Shown here: piece by piece, positions 10,471 through 19,821 of the stretch | Layout: each line of letters starts with the position of its first letter | How positions within the stretch are numbered: the first letter of the stretch is position 1 | Assembly (NCBI GenBank): GCA_000472185.1 | Contig: AVDB01000002.1 | Location: 62,001 to 126,000, forward strand | DNA length: 64,000 nucleotides | Direction: 5' to 3' | DNA from: Rhodobacteraceae bacterium HIMB11 | GTDB taxonomy: Bacteria > Pseudomonadota > Alphaproteobacteria > Rhodobacterales > Rhodobacteraceae | Program-made: the position numbers and the translations under genes | The notes under the pieces: generated by a model | What the model saw: only the letters and a program-made list of their open reading frames with translations | What the model was told of the DNA's origin: nothing | Databases searched by the model: none

Positions 10471-11142
10471 GTGGTGCGGCGCACAATTTTTATTCTGATT
10501 ATCGGTCTGGCGGGGATTGCAGTCTTGTTATCGCTGGGAACATGGCAAGTCCAACGCCTTGCTTGGAAAGGGGGTATTCTGGCGGAAATTGATGCGAAGA
10601 TTGCGGGTGCTCCAACCGCACTTCCCCTGTATCCAAATGCCGATGCCCATAAATACCAACCTGTCGAAGTGTCTGGACGCTTCCTTGAAACCCGTATCCG
10701 TGTGCTGGTAAGCCAGAAATTGATCGGGGCAGGGTATCGCATTATTCAACCGTTTCAGACCGCGGGCCGTGTTATTCTGGTTGATCGTGGGTTTGTCAAA
10801 ATTGATCAAACCGAAGATCTGCGAAACGATACGGCAACGGTTCTGGGCAATTTACATTGGCCGGATGAGGTGGATGAATATACCCCCGAAGCTGACCTAA
10901 CGCGGGACATATGGTTTGCGCGCGACGTCCCAGCATTGGCAAAGGCATTGAACGCTGATCCGATCCTGGTGATCGCACGCGAAATTACCCCCAGCAGTGA
11001 AAAAGTTTCACCGATCCCTATTTCCAGCAGTGGTATTCCCAACGATCATCTGCAATATGCAATTACATGGTTTTCGCTTGCCGCTGTTTGGGCAGGGATG
11101 AGCGGCCTTTTCCTTTTTGGGACACGCAGAAGAAAGAGTTAA
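10471..11142 (+). CDS. SURF1 family oxidase assembly protein
   Basis: SURF1/Shy1 homologue (223 aa) involved in handing heme A to cytochrome c oxidase subunit I. It shows the family's two-helix design: an N-terminal helix (about residues 5-23, then LGTWQVQRLAWK) and a C-terminal helix (about 195-215, YAITWFSLAAVWAG), with a periplasmic domain between. It starts with GTG at 10471; GTG at 10474 is an alternative. Only five bases separate it from thrC. Confidence 0.9.
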   Translation: MVRRTIFILIIGLAGIAVLLSLGTWQVQRLAWKGGILAEIDAKIAGAPTALPLYPNADAHKYQPVEVSGRFLETRIRVLVSQKLIGAGYRIIQPFQTAGRVILVDRGFVKIDQTEDLRNDTATVLGNLHWPDEVDEYTPEADLTRDIWFARDVPALAKALNADPILVIAREITPSSEKVSPIPISSSGIPNDHLQYAITWFSLAAVWAGMSGLFLFGTRRRKS

Positions 11143-11147
11143 GAGAC

Positions 11148-12539
11148 ATGAAATATATCTCAACCCGCGGCAATGCACCGATCCTTAGCTTCGAAGAAGC
11201 GATGCTCACGGGCTTGGCACGTGATGGGGGGCTTTATGTTCCAGAAACTGTGCCAACTCTTTCTCATGCCGATATCGCTGCGATGGCGGGCAAATCCTAT
11301 GAAGAGATCGCGTTTCAGGTCATGCGCCCCTTTGTTGGGGATACCTTCACTGATGCGGAATTCACGGACATCATTGCCAAGGCCTATGCAAATTTTGGCC
11401 ATTCGGCGCGCGCGCCGATGGTGCAGTTGGATAACAATCATTTCGTGCTGGAACTTTTCCATGGTCCAACCCTTGCGTTCAAAGATTTCGCAATGCAACT
11501 GATCGGTCAATTGTTTCAGGTGGCGCTTAACCGTCGTGGGGATCGTGTCACCATCGTGGGCGCAACCAGCGGTGACACAGGCAGCGCCGCGATTGAGGCG
11601 TTTCGCGGGCTGGATGCGGTGGATGTGTTCATTCTATACCCACACGGGCGCGTGTCAGAGGTACAGCGTCGCCAAATGACAACACCAACGGAATCGAATG
11701 TGCATGCCTTGGCGGTTGATGGCACCTTTGATGATTGCCAATCCCGCCTAAAGGATATGTTCAATGATTTTGAATTCCGCGATGGTGTGAAACTGGCAGG
11801 TGTGAATTCAATCAACTGGGCGCGTGTTTTGGCGCAGGTTGTCTATTACTTCTCATCCGCGGTTCAGTTGGGCGCGCCACATCGCAAGATCAGCTTTACC
11901 GTGCCAACAGGAAACTTTGGGGATATCTTTGCGGGCTATATTGCCAAACGCATGGGGCTGCCAATTGATCGTTTGGTTGTAGCCACAAACCAAAACGATA
12001 TTTTGCATCGCTGCCTCAGCACGGGTGAGTACCGCATGGGCGATGTGATCCCATCCATCAGCCCGTCGATGGATATTCAGATCAGTTCAAATTTTGAACG
12101 CGCGATGTTTGATGCCTATGATCGGGATGGGGCCGCGATTGCCAATGTGATGAATGAATTGAAAAGCAATGGCGGCTTTGCCCTGTCGCAGGGTGTTATG
12201 GACACGTTGCGCGAAAACTTTGACAGTGGCCGCGTAAGCGAGGCAGAAACATCCGCCGAGATCACTCACAGTCTTGCCGCGCATGCCGAGCTTTTGTGTC
12301 CGCACAGTGCAATCGGAACACAGGTTGCGGACCGTTTGCGTGATGCGAATACGCCCATGATCACATTGGCCACGGCGCATCCTGCGAAATTCCCAGATGC
12401 GGTTCAGGCCGCAACAGGTATTCGCCCCCCTTTACCCCCGCGCATGTCCGACCTATTTGAGCGGGACGAACGCGTGACCCGCGTTGACAACAACCTTGAT
12501 GCGCTAAAGGCCATTGTAAAAGATCGGATCGCAAATTGA
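11148..12539 (+). CDS. thrC: threonine synthase
   Basis: PLP enzyme (463 aa) converting O-phospho-L-homoserine to threonine, the last step of the pathway. The PLP lysine is in GPTLAFKDFAMQL near residue 110. GATSGDTGSAA forms the phosphate-binding loop, and PTGNFGDIFAGY is also typical. Start chosen at MKYISTRGNAP, preceded by AAGAGA; a longer frame reaches back into surf1 without family similarity. Its stop overlaps the TTG start of the M16 peptidase gene. Length fits the yeast/E. coli-like long type. Confidence 0.95.
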   Translation: MKYISTRGNAPILSFEEAMLTGLARDGGLYVPETVPTLSHADIAAMAGKSYEEIAFQVMRPFVGDTFTDAEFTDIIAKAYANFGHSARAPMVQLDNNHFVLELFHGPTLAFKDFAMQLIGQLFQVALNRRGDRVTIVGATSGDTGSAAIEAFRGLDAVDVFILYPHGRVSEVQRRQMTTPTESNVHALAVDGTFDDCQSRLKDMFNDFEFRDGVKLAGVNSINWARVLAQVVYYFSSAVQLGAPHRKISFTVPTGNFGDIFAGYIAKRMGLPIDRLVVATNQNDILHRCLSTGEYRMGDVIPSISPSMDIQISSNFERAMFDAYDRDGAAIANVMNELKSNGGFALSQGVMDTLRENFDSGRVSEAETSAEITHSLAAHAELLCPHSAIGTQVADRLRDANTPMITLATAHPAKFPDAVQAATGIRPPLPPRMSDLFERDERVTRVDNNLDALKAIVKDRIAN

Positions 12540-13801
12540 GCATTCAGCACCACACATTGCCCAATGGGTTTCAAATCGTAACCGAGCATATGCCAGGGCT
12601 TGAATCCGTGGCGCTTGGGGTTTGGGTGATGGCCGGTGGGCGTAATGAAACACAATCCCAGACGGGGATTGCGCATTTTCTGGAACATATGGCGTTCAAA
12701 GGTACCCGCACACGCAGCGCTGTGAACATCGCCGAAGCGATTGAGGACGTGGGTGGATATATCAACGCCTATACCTCGCGCGAGGCGACAGCCTATTACC
12801 TGCGCCTGCTGCGCCAAGATGTGCGTTTGGGCGTTGATATTCTGGCCGATATTTTGCGCAACTCTGTCTATGATCCACGCGAGGTTGAGGTTGAGCGTGG
12901 CGTAATCCTTCAAGAGATTGGCCAAACCTTGGATACCCCTGATGACATCATTTTTGATTGGCTTCAGGAAACCGCCTATCCCCAACAATCTTTGGGGCGA
13001 TCAATCCTTGGTCCATCTGATAATGTTGCGCGTTTTGATCGGGATGATCTGATCCAATTTGTGTCGTCACATTACTCACCTGATCGCATGGTTTTTGCCG
13101 CGGCAGGTGGGATTGATCACGGTGAACTCTATAAACTGCTGTCTGATGCGTTTGGTGATTTGCCGATCATTCCCGCGGATCAAACGGATGGCGATGCGCA
13201 ATTCCACAGCGGCGAATTGCGCCGCGAAAAGGAATTAGAACAGGCGCATTTCACACTTGCGCTTGAGGGGCCAAGTTACCGTGACGACGATATTTATACG
13301 GCACAGATTTACTCAATCGCGCTTGGGGGCGGGATGTCATCGCGCCTATTCCAAGAGGTGCGTGAAAAACGCGGACTGTGTTATACGATCTTTGCCCAAG
13401 CGGGCGCCTATAGCGACACGGGTATGACCACGATTTACGCAGGTACATCGGATGCACAAATCTGGGAATTGGCCAACATCACAATTGATGAGCTGAAGCG
13501 CGCGGCAGATACGCTAAGCCAAGCAGAGCTAGACCGCGCGCGCGCGCAAATGAAAGCGGGTCTTTTGATGGGACTAGAAAGCGCATCAAACCGTGCTGAA
13601 CGTTTGGCCCGTATGGTTCAGATTTGGGGTAAGGTTCCAAACCTAGAGGAAACAGTAGCCCGCATCGACGCTGTGGACTTGGACAAATTGCGCACCTACG
13701 CGCAATTGGTTGCAAGCAGTGCCAAGATGGCAACCGCCCTATATGGCCCAATCGCGGCAGCGCCTGATTTATCCGCACTTGAGGCGCGACGAGCAGCATA
13801 A
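12536..13801 (+). CDS. M16 family zinc peptidase (processing peptidase-like)
   Basis: Insulinase/pitrilysin-family peptidase (421 aa) resembling the beta subunit of mitochondrial processing peptidase. The inverted zinc motif HxxEH appears in HFLEHMAFKGT near residue 46. A distal glutamate lies in VEVERGVILQEIGQ near residue 123. The first of two M16 domains holds the active site and the second (from about 190) is the inactive repeat. The likely start is TTG, overlapping the thrC stop; the encoded LPNGFQIVTE start is typical of the family. Substrate unknown. Confidence 0.9.
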   Translation: MSIQHHTLPNGFQIVTEHMPGLESVALGVWVMAGGRNETQSQTGIAHFLEHMAFKGTRTRSAVNIAEAIEDVGGYINAYTSREATAYYLRLLRQDVRLGVDILADILRNSVYDPREVEVERGVILQEIGQTLDTPDDIIFDWLQETAYPQQSLGRSILGPSDNVARFDRDDLIQFVSSHYSPDRMVFAAAGGIDHGELYKLLSDAFGDLPIIPADQTDGDAQFHSGELRREKELEQAHFTLALEGPSYRDDDIYTAQIYSIALGGGMSSRLFQEVREKRGLCYTIFAQAGAYSDTGMTTIYAGTSDAQIWELANITIDELKRAADTLSQAELDRARAQMKAGLLMGLESASNRAERLARMVQIWGKVPNLEETVARIDAVDLDKLRTYAQLVASSAKMATALYGPIAAAPDLSALEARRAA

Positions 13802-14391
13802 TGTTTTTCTTTAAGCGCAAAGTATGGATCGACACCGAACGTTTATACCTGCGCGCGCCTGTTCAAACCGACTATCGTCAATGGTCTGAATTGCGCTATG
13901 CCTCAAAGGAATTTTTGACCCCTTGGGAACCCACATGGTCACCTGATCATTTGTCACGGAAAGCGTTTTCAAATCGGGTCTATTGGTCACAGAAAAATAT
14001 CAACGGCGGCACGGCCATTCCACTGTTCATGTTCCGCCGTGAAGATGACAAATTGGTAGGGGCGATTACCTTGGACAATATCCGCCACGGCCCTGCGCAA
14101 ACGGGGACCATGGGATATTGGATTGGCCACCCCTATGCGCGCCACGGATACATGACAGAAGCCCTGCGTGCGATGGTCCATTATGCCTTTAGCACAATGG
14201 ATCTAAGCCGAGTTGAAAGCGCCTGTTTACCAGAAAACGTTGCATCGCGCGGGGTTCTGGAAAAATGTGGCTATAAATACGAAGGTGTCGCACAGGCCTA
14301 TATTCAAATTAATGGCCGTTGGCGGACCCACGTCCTATATGCTGCCTTACGCGCGGATCGGCGTGGGCGGACAACAGTGGGCATGGCATGA
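13801..14391 (+). CDS. GNAT family acetyltransferase (RimJ/RimL type)
   Basis: Acetyl-CoA-dependent N-acetyltransferase (196 aa) of the RimJ/RimL branch, which modifies N-terminal amines of ribosomal or other proteins. The acetyl-CoA loop is in GYWIGHPYARHGYMTEAL near residues 104-121, followed by SRVESACLPENVASRGVLEK. It begins at a TAATG overlap with the peptidase gene and ends with ATGA over the next start, so it is the middle gene of a coupled trio. The substrate cannot be told from sequence. Confidence 0.88.
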   Translation: MFFFKRKVWIDTERLYLRAPVQTDYRQWSELRYASKEFLTPWEPTWSPDHLSRKAFSNRVYWSQKNINGGTAIPLFMFRREDDKLVGAITLDNIRHGPAQTGTMGYWIGHPYARHGYMTEALRAMVHYAFSTMDLSRVESACLPENVASRGVLEKCGYKYEGVAQAYIQINGRWRTHVLYAALRADRRGRTTVGMA

Positions 14392-15806
14392 ATACCTATT
14401 TACCAGCGGATCAAAACTTCTACGCGATCGCGTCGGATGCAGGATTGGCGCATCTGCTTTTCCCAGTGGAACCCGGCTATGTCGAAGAGCCCCGTGGCCG
14501 CTGGAAGGGCCAAGCAGAATATGTCGCGCGTCCCAAATCGACTGAGGATGTCAGTGCCCTTGTCAAACTGTGCCACACCCACCGCGTGGCGATTATTCCC
14601 TATGGTGGTGGCACGGGATTGGTGGGCGGACAGCTTGCTGAAACAGGGGCGGTTCCCCTGATCTTATCCCTTGAAAAGATGACGAAAATTCGCGCCGTTT
14701 ATCCCGAAGAAAACGTGATGATCGTAGATGCAGGCGCCATTTTGGCCGATATTCAACAGACGGCCGACGATGTGGATCGCCTGTTTCCGCTGTCGCTGGC
14801 CTCGGGCGGCAGCGCACGTATTGGCGGGTGTCTTGCCACGAACGCAGGGGGCGTGAATGTCCTGCGCTATGGCAACACGCGGGATCTGTGTTTGGGCCTA
14901 GAGGTCGTCATGGCCGACGGCGCAATTTGGAACGGGTTGGGACGTCTGCGCAAGGATAATACAGGCTATGATCTGCGCCATCTGATAATCGGGTCCGAAG
15001 GGACATTGGGCATCATCACAGGTGCATCTCTAAAGCTTGCGCCGCGCCCGCGGGATGTGGGTGTGGCCCTGTTCACCGTACCTGATCCAAGTGCTGCCCT
15101 GTCCCTTTTGGCGATGACACGCGATGAGGTGGGCGAGGCTGTGTCCGCCTTTGAGTTGATGTCGAAAATGGGGTTCGATTTCCTGTCCGAAACCATGCCA
15201 GATGTGCGCCAAGTGGTTGAAGATAAACCAGAATGGATGGTTTTGATCGAACTGGGTATGGGCGGTGCACAATCCGCATCAAACGCGCTTGAACGCCTGT
15301 TTAAATTGGGACATGAGGCAGGGTTAGTCAGTGATGGCGTCATCGCACAATCCACACAACAGGCGCAGGATATATGGACGATCCGCGAAACCATTCCCGA
15401 GGCAAACCGACGCATCGGATCAATCAGCAGTCATGATATTTCACTGCCCCTTTCGATAATCCCAGAGTTCATAAAGGTGGCCCCAAACCATTTGGAAAAA
15501 CTGTGCGATATGCGCATCAATTGTTTTGGTCATTTGGGTGATGGGAACCTGCATTATAACGTCTTTCCGCCCAAAGGACGGGATAAGAAAGAGTTCTGGA
15601 ACCTGCGGGATGAGATTAAGCGCACAGTGCATGATTTGGTCGTCTCGATGGGTGGATCGCATAGTGCGGAACATGGGATTGGGCGCCTAAAGGTGGATGA
15701 TTTGGAACGTTATAGCGATCCTGCGAAACTGTCGGCGCTTCACGCGATTAAGGGCGCGCTTGATCCCCAAAATATCCTAAATCCTGGGTCTGTATTGCGT
15801 CGGTAA
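14388..15806 (+). CDS. FAD-binding oxidase, D-2-hydroxyacid dehydrogenase type
   Basis: VAO/GlcD-family flavoprotein (472 aa). The PP-loop IPYGGGTGLVGG near residue 70 and GGCLATNAGGVNVLRYGN near residue 145 bind FAD. The C-terminal FAD-oxidase domain contains FGHLGDGNLHYNV and SAEHGIGR with the metal or substrate histidines. These features match D-lactate, D-2-hydroxyglutarate and related dehydrogenases, which pass electrons to a quinone or flavoprotein. The exact substrate is not resolved. Start taken at MNTYLPADQ, overlapping the GNAT stop by ATGA. Confidence 0.88.
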   Translation: MNTYLPADQNFYAIASDAGLAHLLFPVEPGYVEEPRGRWKGQAEYVARPKSTEDVSALVKLCHTHRVAIIPYGGGTGLVGGQLAETGAVPLILSLEKMTKIRAVYPEENVMIVDAGAILADIQQTADDVDRLFPLSLASGGSARIGGCLATNAGGVNVLRYGNTRDLCLGLEVVMADGAIWNGLGRLRKDNTGYDLRHLIIGSEGTLGIITGASLKLAPRPRDVGVALFTVPDPSAALSLLAMTRDEVGEAVSAFELMSKMGFDFLSETMPDVRQVVEDKPEWMVLIELGMGGAQSASNALERLFKLGHEAGLVSDGVIAQSTQQAQDIWTIRETIPEANRRIGSISSHDISLPLSIIPEFIKVAPNHLEKLCDMRINCFGHLGDGNLHYNVFPPKGRDKKEFWNLRDEIKRTVHDLVVSMGGSHSAEHGIGRLKVDDLERYSDPAKLSALHAIKGALDPQNILNPGSVLRR

Positions 15807-16095
15807 CACGTCGGTGCGCGACGCGCGATGGGATATGAATGTGTTAGGGATGCTTGGAGTAGGGTAGTTGTCCACGTCCGGTATTATCGAGTCGCCCGCA
15901 CCATGAAACTTGTGAATGATCATGGCTTTTTGCAAGCCGACCTCGGGAGGTGCGAAAGCGCCTTCCTGAGGGGAGGTCGGCCCTTTGCCAATCTGGGGAT
16001 TGGCTTGGAATAAAGTATGTTTTGGGCTTCGGTGCCTCGGCCCTGTTTACCGCCCACGGGCGTGTGCTTGATCTTTGGGGTGAAACCTCGCACCT
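15807..16095 (+). ncRNA. unassigned structured intergenic RNA candidate
   Basis: This 289-base gap lies between two converging genes and has no credible ORF. Its core is a long hairpin. Outer arms at 15936-15944 and 15973-15981 pair over 9 bp. An inner 9-bp stem (15945-15953 with 15958-15966, two GU pairs) is capped by a GAAA tetraloop. A second hairpin follows (15987-15992 with 15999-16004), then more GC-rich inverted segments near 16030-16065. It could be a small RNA or the 3' end structure of the upstream gene. It lacks the SRP RNA core and RNase P or tmRNA signatures. Ends and strand are guesses. Confidence 0.35.
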
Positions 16096-16479
16096 CTATT
16101 CATGCACTGAATTCACCAATCTCTTGGCCTTACGCCGCAGGTGGCGTTCATAGATGATGCGGGCGACAATGTGTTCGTATCCCCAATCCAAAATCTGATA
16201 CAGCCCAGGAATGCGGGCAATGCGCGCCATAAAACGATAGCGGGGCATTTGATCCCATAGGACCAAAAACGCCGCAAGCCCGACATGGATTTTGCCCTCA
16301 TGCATTACATGCAAAAGGCGCGTTGCGCGATCTTCATCAACGCCCCATTCCGACAAATCCGTTTTGTTTAAATCCACAATTTCAATGGGTAGATCCCGCG
16401 CCTTGGCATAAGCATCGTAATGGCACATTTCGGAATTGCAGACGGGACAATCTGCATTATAGAGGGCGCGTGTTTTCAT
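16096..16479 (-). CDS. DUF393 (DCC family) thiol-disulfide oxidoreductase-like protein
   Basis: Small DUF393 protein (127 aa). The family's DxxCPxC motif is visible near the N-terminus as YNADCPVCNSEMCHYD, suggesting thioredoxin-like chemistry, though function is not established. Further conserved features are the LHVMHEGKIHVGLAAF segment and the YERHLRRKAKR basic tail. I choose the second ATG because the AGGAGA ribosome site overlaps the first one. It is followed downstream on the same strand by nothing close; rimO lies 80 bases beyond its 5' end. Confidence 0.8.
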   Translation of the reverse strand: MKTRALYNADCPVCNSEMCHYDAYAKARDLPIEIVDLNKTDLSEWGVDEDRATRLLHVMHEGKIHVGLAAFLVLWDQMPRYRFMARIARIPGLYQILDWGYEHIVARIIYERHLRRKAKRLVNSVHE

Positions 16480-16560
16480 GGCGGTTTCTCCTATCAAACT
16501 GCATACTTAATAGGTTGGGCCAAAATGTCATTGGAACTTACGCAAATGTCGCAGTTGGGT

Positions 16561-17937
16561 TTATGGCCTAGGCGCCAAACGTCCCCATAGGTCATATTCG
16601 CCTGCTTCATCCACCTCAACCGTGACAATATCGCCGACATTCAAATCCTGATGTCCTTCGTCAATGAAGAGGTTGCCATCAATTTCAGGGGCATCTGCCA
16701 TTGTGCGGCAGGTGGCGGCGTCTTGGTCCACCTCATCCACAATCACATCCAGTTTGCGGCCAACCTTGGCCTGTAACTTGGCTTCTGAAATCACTTGGGC
16801 CTTGGTCATGAAGCGTTCCCAGCGCTCTTGTTTCACTTCATCTGGCACGTGATCGGGCAAATCGTTTGATCGCGCGCCATCAACATTTTCATACTGAAAA
16901 CACCCGACGCGATCCAACTGTGCCTCATCCAACCAATCAAGTAGCGTTTCAAATTCTGCCTCGGTTTCGCCGGGATAGCCCACGATAAAGGTCGAACGTA
17001 ATGTGATTTCGGGGCAGGCCGACCGCCATGCTGCAATTTCATCCAATGTTTTGGCGGCTGCTGCGGGGCGGGCCATACGGCGCAACGTGTCGGGGTGGGC
17101 ATGTTGGAACGGAATATCCAAATAGGGCAGGATGATCCCATCGGCCATCAACGGGATCAGATCGCGCACATGTGGATAGGGATAAACATAGTGCAGCCGA
17201 ACCCATGCCCCTAATGATCCCAAATCACGGGCCAAATCGGTGATATGCGCGCGGTGATCGCGGTCCGTGGCATATTTGATATCCAAGCCATAGGCAGATG
17301 TATCCTGCGAAATCACCAGCAATTCACGCACACCATTTTCAACCAACTTTTCCGCCTCGCGTATGATCGCGTGGGCAGGGCGGCTTTGTAATTTGCCGCG
17401 CATATCGGGGATGATGCAGAATTTACATTTGTGATTACAGCCTTCTGAGATTTTCAAATAGCTGTAATGGCGCGGGGTTAATTTCACACCATTTGCGGGT
17501 AGCAAATCAACAAAGGGATCTGGATTTGGCGGCACCGCGGCATGGACCGCATCCAAAACCTGTTCATATTGATGGGGGCCTGTGACGGCCAAAACCTTGG
17601 GGTGGTGGCCCGTGATATATTCGGGCTCTGCCCCCAAACAACCTGTGACAATCACCCGTCCGTTTTCATTTAACGCCTCGCCAATGGCCTCAAGGCTTTC
17701 TGCCTTGGCGCTGTCCAAAAAACCGCATGTGTTCACGATGACCGCATCCGCCCCAGAATAGTTGGGCGATACGCCGTATCCTTCTGCACGCAGGCGGGTC
17801 AAAATGCGTTCGCTGTCCACCAATGCCTTGGGGCAGCCCAATGAAACCATCCCGATGGTGGATTGTTTTGCGCTGCGGCTTTCGGTGATTTTTGCGTTTG
17901 CCAGATCGGGGCGGAGGTTTGGTGGATTTGTGCTCAT
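16561..17937 (-). CDS. rimO: ribosomal protein S12 methylthiotransferase RimO
   Basis: Radical SAM enzyme (458 aa) that adds a methylthio group to the beta-carbon of an aspartate in ribosomal protein S12. The UPF0004 N-terminal domain begins [14 protein letters not shown] and carries further cysteines in NTCGF and TGCLG, which bind one Fe-S cluster. The radical SAM motif is [11 protein letters not shown] near residue 165. A C-terminal TRAM domain ends the protein. Start at [11 protein letters not shown] with AAGAGAAG just upstream; a longer frame to 17958 is less likely. Confidence 0.95.
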   Translation of the reverse strand: MSTNPPNLRPDLANAKITESRSAKQSTIGMVSLGCPKALVDSERILTRLRAEGYGVSPNYSGADAVIVNTCGFLDSAKAESLEAIGEALNENGRVIVTGCLGAEPEYITGHHPKVLAVTGPHQYEQVLDAVHAAVPPNPDPFVDLLPANGVKLTPRHYSYLKISEGCNHKCKFCIIPDMRGKLQSRPAHAIIREAEKLVENGVRELLVISQDTSAYGLDIKYATDRDHRAHITDLARDLGSLGAWVRLHYVYPYPHVRDLIPLMADGIILPYLDIPFQHAHPDTLRRMARPAAAAKTLDEIAAWRSACPEITLRSTFIVGYPGETEAEFETLLDWLDEAQLDRVGCFQYENVDGARSNDLPDHVPDEVKQERWERFMTKAQVISEAKLQAKVGRKLDVIVDEVDQDAATCRTMADAPEIDGNLFIDEGHQDLNVGDIVTVEVDEAGEYDLWGRLAPRP

Positions 17938-18285
17938 GGCTTCTCTTACCCTGCGCAAGACCGACTGGAAAGATCACATTTCAGCAGAATTTGGCGGAAA
18001 AGGGGGCTCGTTTGGTTTTGGTACCAATTTTCCGGCGCTGGGTATAGCTGATCTACAAGGATGAGGGAAATTGATGCGTATTGTTAAATGCGTTACAATA
18101 AATCGACAAACTACACGGACTGTCGCAATCCAGCCTCAAAGGGCATGGTCAAGAACGACTATATTCGCATGGGCATTTATTAACGCGAGGTCTATGTCGT
18201 AAACTGTACATTCTTGTCGTCGCTAAGTATTGATTTTCTGATATGAAGTTGATTGTCTCTGCGTCAATGGACAGAGGAGATGGCT
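17938..18285. other. 348-base gap without a confident gene
   Basis: Divergent space between rimO and the sarcosine oxidase operon. A 42-codon ORF (18074-18202) has a GAGG site seven bases upstream but no recognisable protein features, so I do not call it. A five-base inverted pair, CTCTG at 18257-18261 and CAGAG at 18272-18276, overlaps the sarcosine oxidase Shine-Dalgarno and could mask it weakly. I see no clear glycine riboswitch or other known element. Confidence 0.5.
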
Positions 18286-19539
18286 ATGCGCTTTTCCGCG
18301 CTTCGCATTCTGAAAGAGGGTTTGACTGGCAACAAGGGGTGGAGTGCGCATTGGCGTGATCCTGATCCCAAGGATGAATATGATGTTGTCATTGTGGGCG
18401 GTGGGGGCCATGGCCTGTCCACGGCGTTTTATCTGGCCAAGGAACACGGCATCACCAATGTGGCCGTTCTAGAGCGCGGATACATCGGCGGTGGGAACGT
18501 TGGGCGCAATACCACAATCGTGCGGGCAAACTATGGCCTGCCCGGAAATTCCGAATTTTATTCACATTCACTGAAACTGTGGGAACAGTTAGAGGATGAG
18601 TTGAATTATAACGTGATGCATTCGCAACGCGGGATCATCAATCTGTTCCATTCCGATGGTCAACGCGATGCCTTTGCCCGTCGTGGCAATGCCATGGTGA
18701 ACCAAGGGGATGATGCGATCCTGATGAACCGCGATCAGGTGCGCGACATGATCCCCTATCTGAATTTTGACAGCCTGCGTTTCCCAATTTATGGCGGTCT
18801 GTATCACCCCCGTGGGGGGACGGCACGCCATGATGCGGTGGCCTGGGGATTTGCACGTGGTGCGGATCAGCGGGGCGTTGATTTGATCCAAAATTGCGAG
18901 GTCACAGGCATCAACATTGAAAACGGCAAAGTGCGCGGTGTTGAAACCAGTCGCGGCACAATTCGCGCGAAAAAAATTGCCTTGGCCACGGCGGGCCGTT
19001 CAAGCCAGACAGCGGCCATGGCGGGCATGCGCCTGCCGATTGAAAGCCATGTTTTACAGGCCTTTGTGACCGAAGGGATCAAGCCCGTAATTGATCACGT
19101 CATTTCATTCGGAATGGGCCATTTTTACATCAGCCAATCGGATAAGGGCGGTTTGGTTTTTGGAGGTGACATTGATTTTTATGCCTCTTACGCATCACGC
19201 GGCAACCTGCCCATGATGGAACATGTTATGGAGGCGGGGATGAGCCTGATGCCCATGATCGGCAAGGCCAAGGTTTTGCGGTCATGGGGTGGTATCATGG
19301 ATATGTCACCCGATGGATCCCCCATCATTGATAAAACAGATATTGATGGGCTCTATCTAAATTGTGGCTGGTGTTATGGCGGGTTTAAGGCCGTGCCTGG
19401 ATCAGGCTTTAGCTATGCGCATTTGATTGCAACAGATCGTCACCACGAACCTGCGGCGCGCTTCCGTTTGGATCGGTTCCAAACGGGATATGGTTTGATG
19501 GACGAAGAGGCCACTGGGTCTCAGCACAACTTACACTAG
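18286..19539 (+). CDS. soxB: sarcosine oxidase beta subunit
   Basis: Beta subunit (417 aa) of heterotetrameric sarcosine oxidase, which oxidatively demethylates sarcosine to glycine in the cytosol, passing the C1 unit to tetrahydrofolate. The FAD fold is seen in DVVIVGGGGHGLSTAFYL near residue 36. HSQRGIINLFHSDGQR near residue 120 matches the region where the family's covalent FMN histidine lies. Start at MRFSALRILKEGL, six bases after AGGAG. This is unrelated to the sulfur-oxidation SoxB at 38 kb despite the shared name. Confidence 0.96.
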   Translation: MRFSALRILKEGLTGNKGWSAHWRDPDPKDEYDVVIVGGGGHGLSTAFYLAKEHGITNVAVLERGYIGGGNVGRNTTIVRANYGLPGNSEFYSHSLKLWEQLEDELNYNVMHSQRGIINLFHSDGQRDAFARRGNAMVNQGDDAILMNRDQVRDMIPYLNFDSLRFPIYGGLYHPRGGTARHDAVAWGFARGADQRGVDLIQNCEVTGINIENGKVRGVETSRGTIRAKKIALATAGRSSQTAAMAGMRLPIESHVLQAFVTEGIKPVIDHVISFGMGHFYISQSDKGGLVFGGDIDFYASYASRGNLPMMEHVMEAGMSLMPMIGKAKVLRSWGGIMDMSPDGSPIIDKTDIDGLYLNCGWCYGGFKAVPGSGFSYAHLIATDRHHEPAARFRLDRFQTGYGLMDEEATGSQHNLH

Positions 19540-19548
19540 GAGCGGGTA

Positions 19549-19821
19549 ATGCGTATTCCTTGTCCCATTTGTGGGGAACGTGACAGACGTGAATTTTATT
19601 ATCAGGGCGATGCACTGGCCCTGAACCGCCCTGATCCTGACGCAGGGGATGTTGTGTGGAATGATTATATTCACAACCGTGACAACTCTGCGGGCGTCAC
19701 ACGTGATTTGTGGCATCACGAAGCAGGTTGTTCAAATTGGTTGGTCGTGACACGCAATACCGTCACGCACGAGGTTTTGGGTGCAGAGCTTGCATCCATG
19801 GTAAAAGGAGAGCAGGGATGA
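19549..19821 (+). CDS. soxD: sarcosine oxidase delta subunit
   Basis: Small zinc-binding delta subunit (90 aa). The N-terminal RIPCPICGERDRREF provides CPxC, and later H/C residues (LWHHEAGCSNW) complete the family's zinc site. It stabilises the heterotetramer. It follows soxB by nine bases with an AGGAG site and overlaps soxA by ATGA. Usual length and position in the soxBDAG operon. Confidence 0.95.
   Translation: MRIPCPICGERDRREFYYQGDALALNRPDPDAGDVVWNDYIHNRDNSAGVTRDLWHHEAGCSNWLVVTRNTVTHEVLGAELASMVKGEQG

Noticed and set aside
15935-16070. Possible SRP RNA, tmRNA or RNase P RNA
   Set aside because: The GGTCAGG...GGAAGGAAGCAG core of SRP RNA, a tag frame for tmRNA and the GAGGAAAGTCCGGGCT block of RNase P RNA are all absent.
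15828-16153. Two ORFs of about 60 codons in the structured gap
   Set aside because: Both run through the paired stems, have no ribosome site of note and give unremarkable peptides; RNA structure explains the stretch better.
18074-18202. 42-codon ORF with a GAGG site before sarcosine oxidase
   Set aside because: The product has no hydrophobic, basic or conserved pattern that I recognise, and the frame is short enough to occur by chance.
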